Below are positions 63,789 through 64,000 of a stretch of DNA of 64,000 nt, one piece after another. The stretch lies in assembly GCA_023935145.1 (NCBI GenBank), contig CM043702.1:75014820-75078819 (forward strand), in the 5' to 3' direction. This stretch comes from Bretschneidera sinensis. Lineage: Eukaryota; Streptophyta; Magnoliopsida; Brassicales; Akaniaceae. The notes beneath the pieces are model-generated. The model ran no database searches. It had not been told where the DNA came from and was given only the letters and a program-made list of their open reading frames with translations. Position numbers and translations under genes: made by a program. Each line of letters begins with the position of its first letter. Position 1 is the stretch's first letter.

Positions 63789-64000
63789 TTTGAGAGTTTC
63801 TATCTCTTCGTTTGTTTGAAGTGGACTCTACTTTGGGTCAACAATGGGAGTAGTTGTTTCCGTTCTTGGAATAAAATCTGCATCATCATTGAAAGAAACT
63901 TCTCTACTACTAATTGGGTTAGACTCATCAAGAGTTATATGTACATATTCTTCTACCACTAGAGTTATCTGATTGAAGACTCTATAAGCCTTACTAGAGG
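63789..64000 (-). other. Sirevirus pol, integrase/RT linker, cut by the window end
   Basis: Continues the Sirevirus pol upstream on the minus strand. The frame is interrupted (a stop near 63828) and too short to assign a domain; by position it is the variable linker between integrase and RT. Confidence 0.5.

Larger units (their letters stand above)
57109..64000 (-). mobile_element. Sirevirus (Ty1/copia) with envelope-like frame, minus strand, partial
   Basis: 3' LTR 57109-58313. On the minus strand the polypurine tract AAAAAGAGGGAGAT (58327-58314) precedes TGTTGACCC, the characteristic Sirevirus junction. Upstream on the minus strand are an envelope-like frame (about 58938-60262), a spacer with palindromic motifs (60475-61960) and the pol end (62085-63788 and on). 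The 5' half lies outside the window. It inserted into the gag of the gypsy element at 57108/57109. A solo LTR (60564-61768) later inserted into its spacer. Several stops show it is inactive. Confidence 0.87.

Noticed and set aside
754..64000. A previously undescribed multi-gene system
   Set aside because: Only one host gene (PIE1) is present; everything else with coding content belongs to known retroelement classes. No co-oriented cluster of unknown genes was found.

Overview
The window is nuclear DNA of a flowering plant. It is AT-rich, has spliced genes with long introns, and carries plant-type retrotransposons (L1 LINEs with a zf-RVT tail, Ty1/copia, Sirevirus, Ty3/gypsy, tRNA-Asp-primed Athila/Tat-type elements and TRIMs). 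The single host gene resembles its Arabidopsis counterpart along its whole length. A woody eudicot-like genome is plausible, but the species cannot be fixed from the sequence.

Positions 1-35.7 kb hold one very large gene on the minus strand, the orthologue of Arabidopsis PIE1, the Swi2/Snf2 ATPase of the plant SWR1 complex that deposits histone H2A.Z. I could trace 20 coding exons from the ATG at 35057 to the stop at 754. All phases join, giving 6171 nt including the stop and a 2056-residue protein. One or more 5' UTR exons lie near 35.1-35.7 kb, in front of a Site II plus telo-box type promoter. The gene is spread over 34 kb because its introns are packed with mobile DNA. Intron 7 (10.3 kb) holds a pile of nested, inverted and duplicated L1 fragments. 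Intron 15 (6.7 kb) holds a tandem TRIM array, a 2.2 kb non-autonomous LTR element and a gag-like remnant. Intron 12 holds a truncated L1 with a clear 14-bp target duplication, and introns 1, 11 and 17 hold smaller insertions.

Positions 35.8-64 kb, upstream of the gene, contain no recognisable host gene. In order they hold an AT-rich spacer; a decayed Ty1/copia element (36901-42082, target duplication CCACT); an unidentified repeat-like segment with minisatellites (42.1-44.46 kb); and a minus-strand Ty3/gypsy element (3' LTR 44461-46378, gag-pol up to 57.1 kb). The gypsy element was hit twice. One hit is a 5.9 kb tRNA-Asp-primed non-autonomous element (46842-52744, target duplication CCAAT). 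The other is a minus-strand Sirevirus (from 57109 past the window end) with an envelope-like reading frame and palindromic CCAGTCGACTGG motifs. The Sirevirus in turn carries a solo LTR of the same family as the 5.9 kb element (60564-61768, target duplication ATACC).

I found no new multi-gene system. The most interesting observations are structural: the layered insertion history, a non-autonomous element family with a fused gag-RT reading frame and two LTR subtypes, the tandem TRIM array, a near-perfect hairpin and recent tandem duplications inside PIE1 introns, a GC-AG intron in the HSA-encoding part of PIE1, and stop codons in old elements that mostly look like C-to-T decay.
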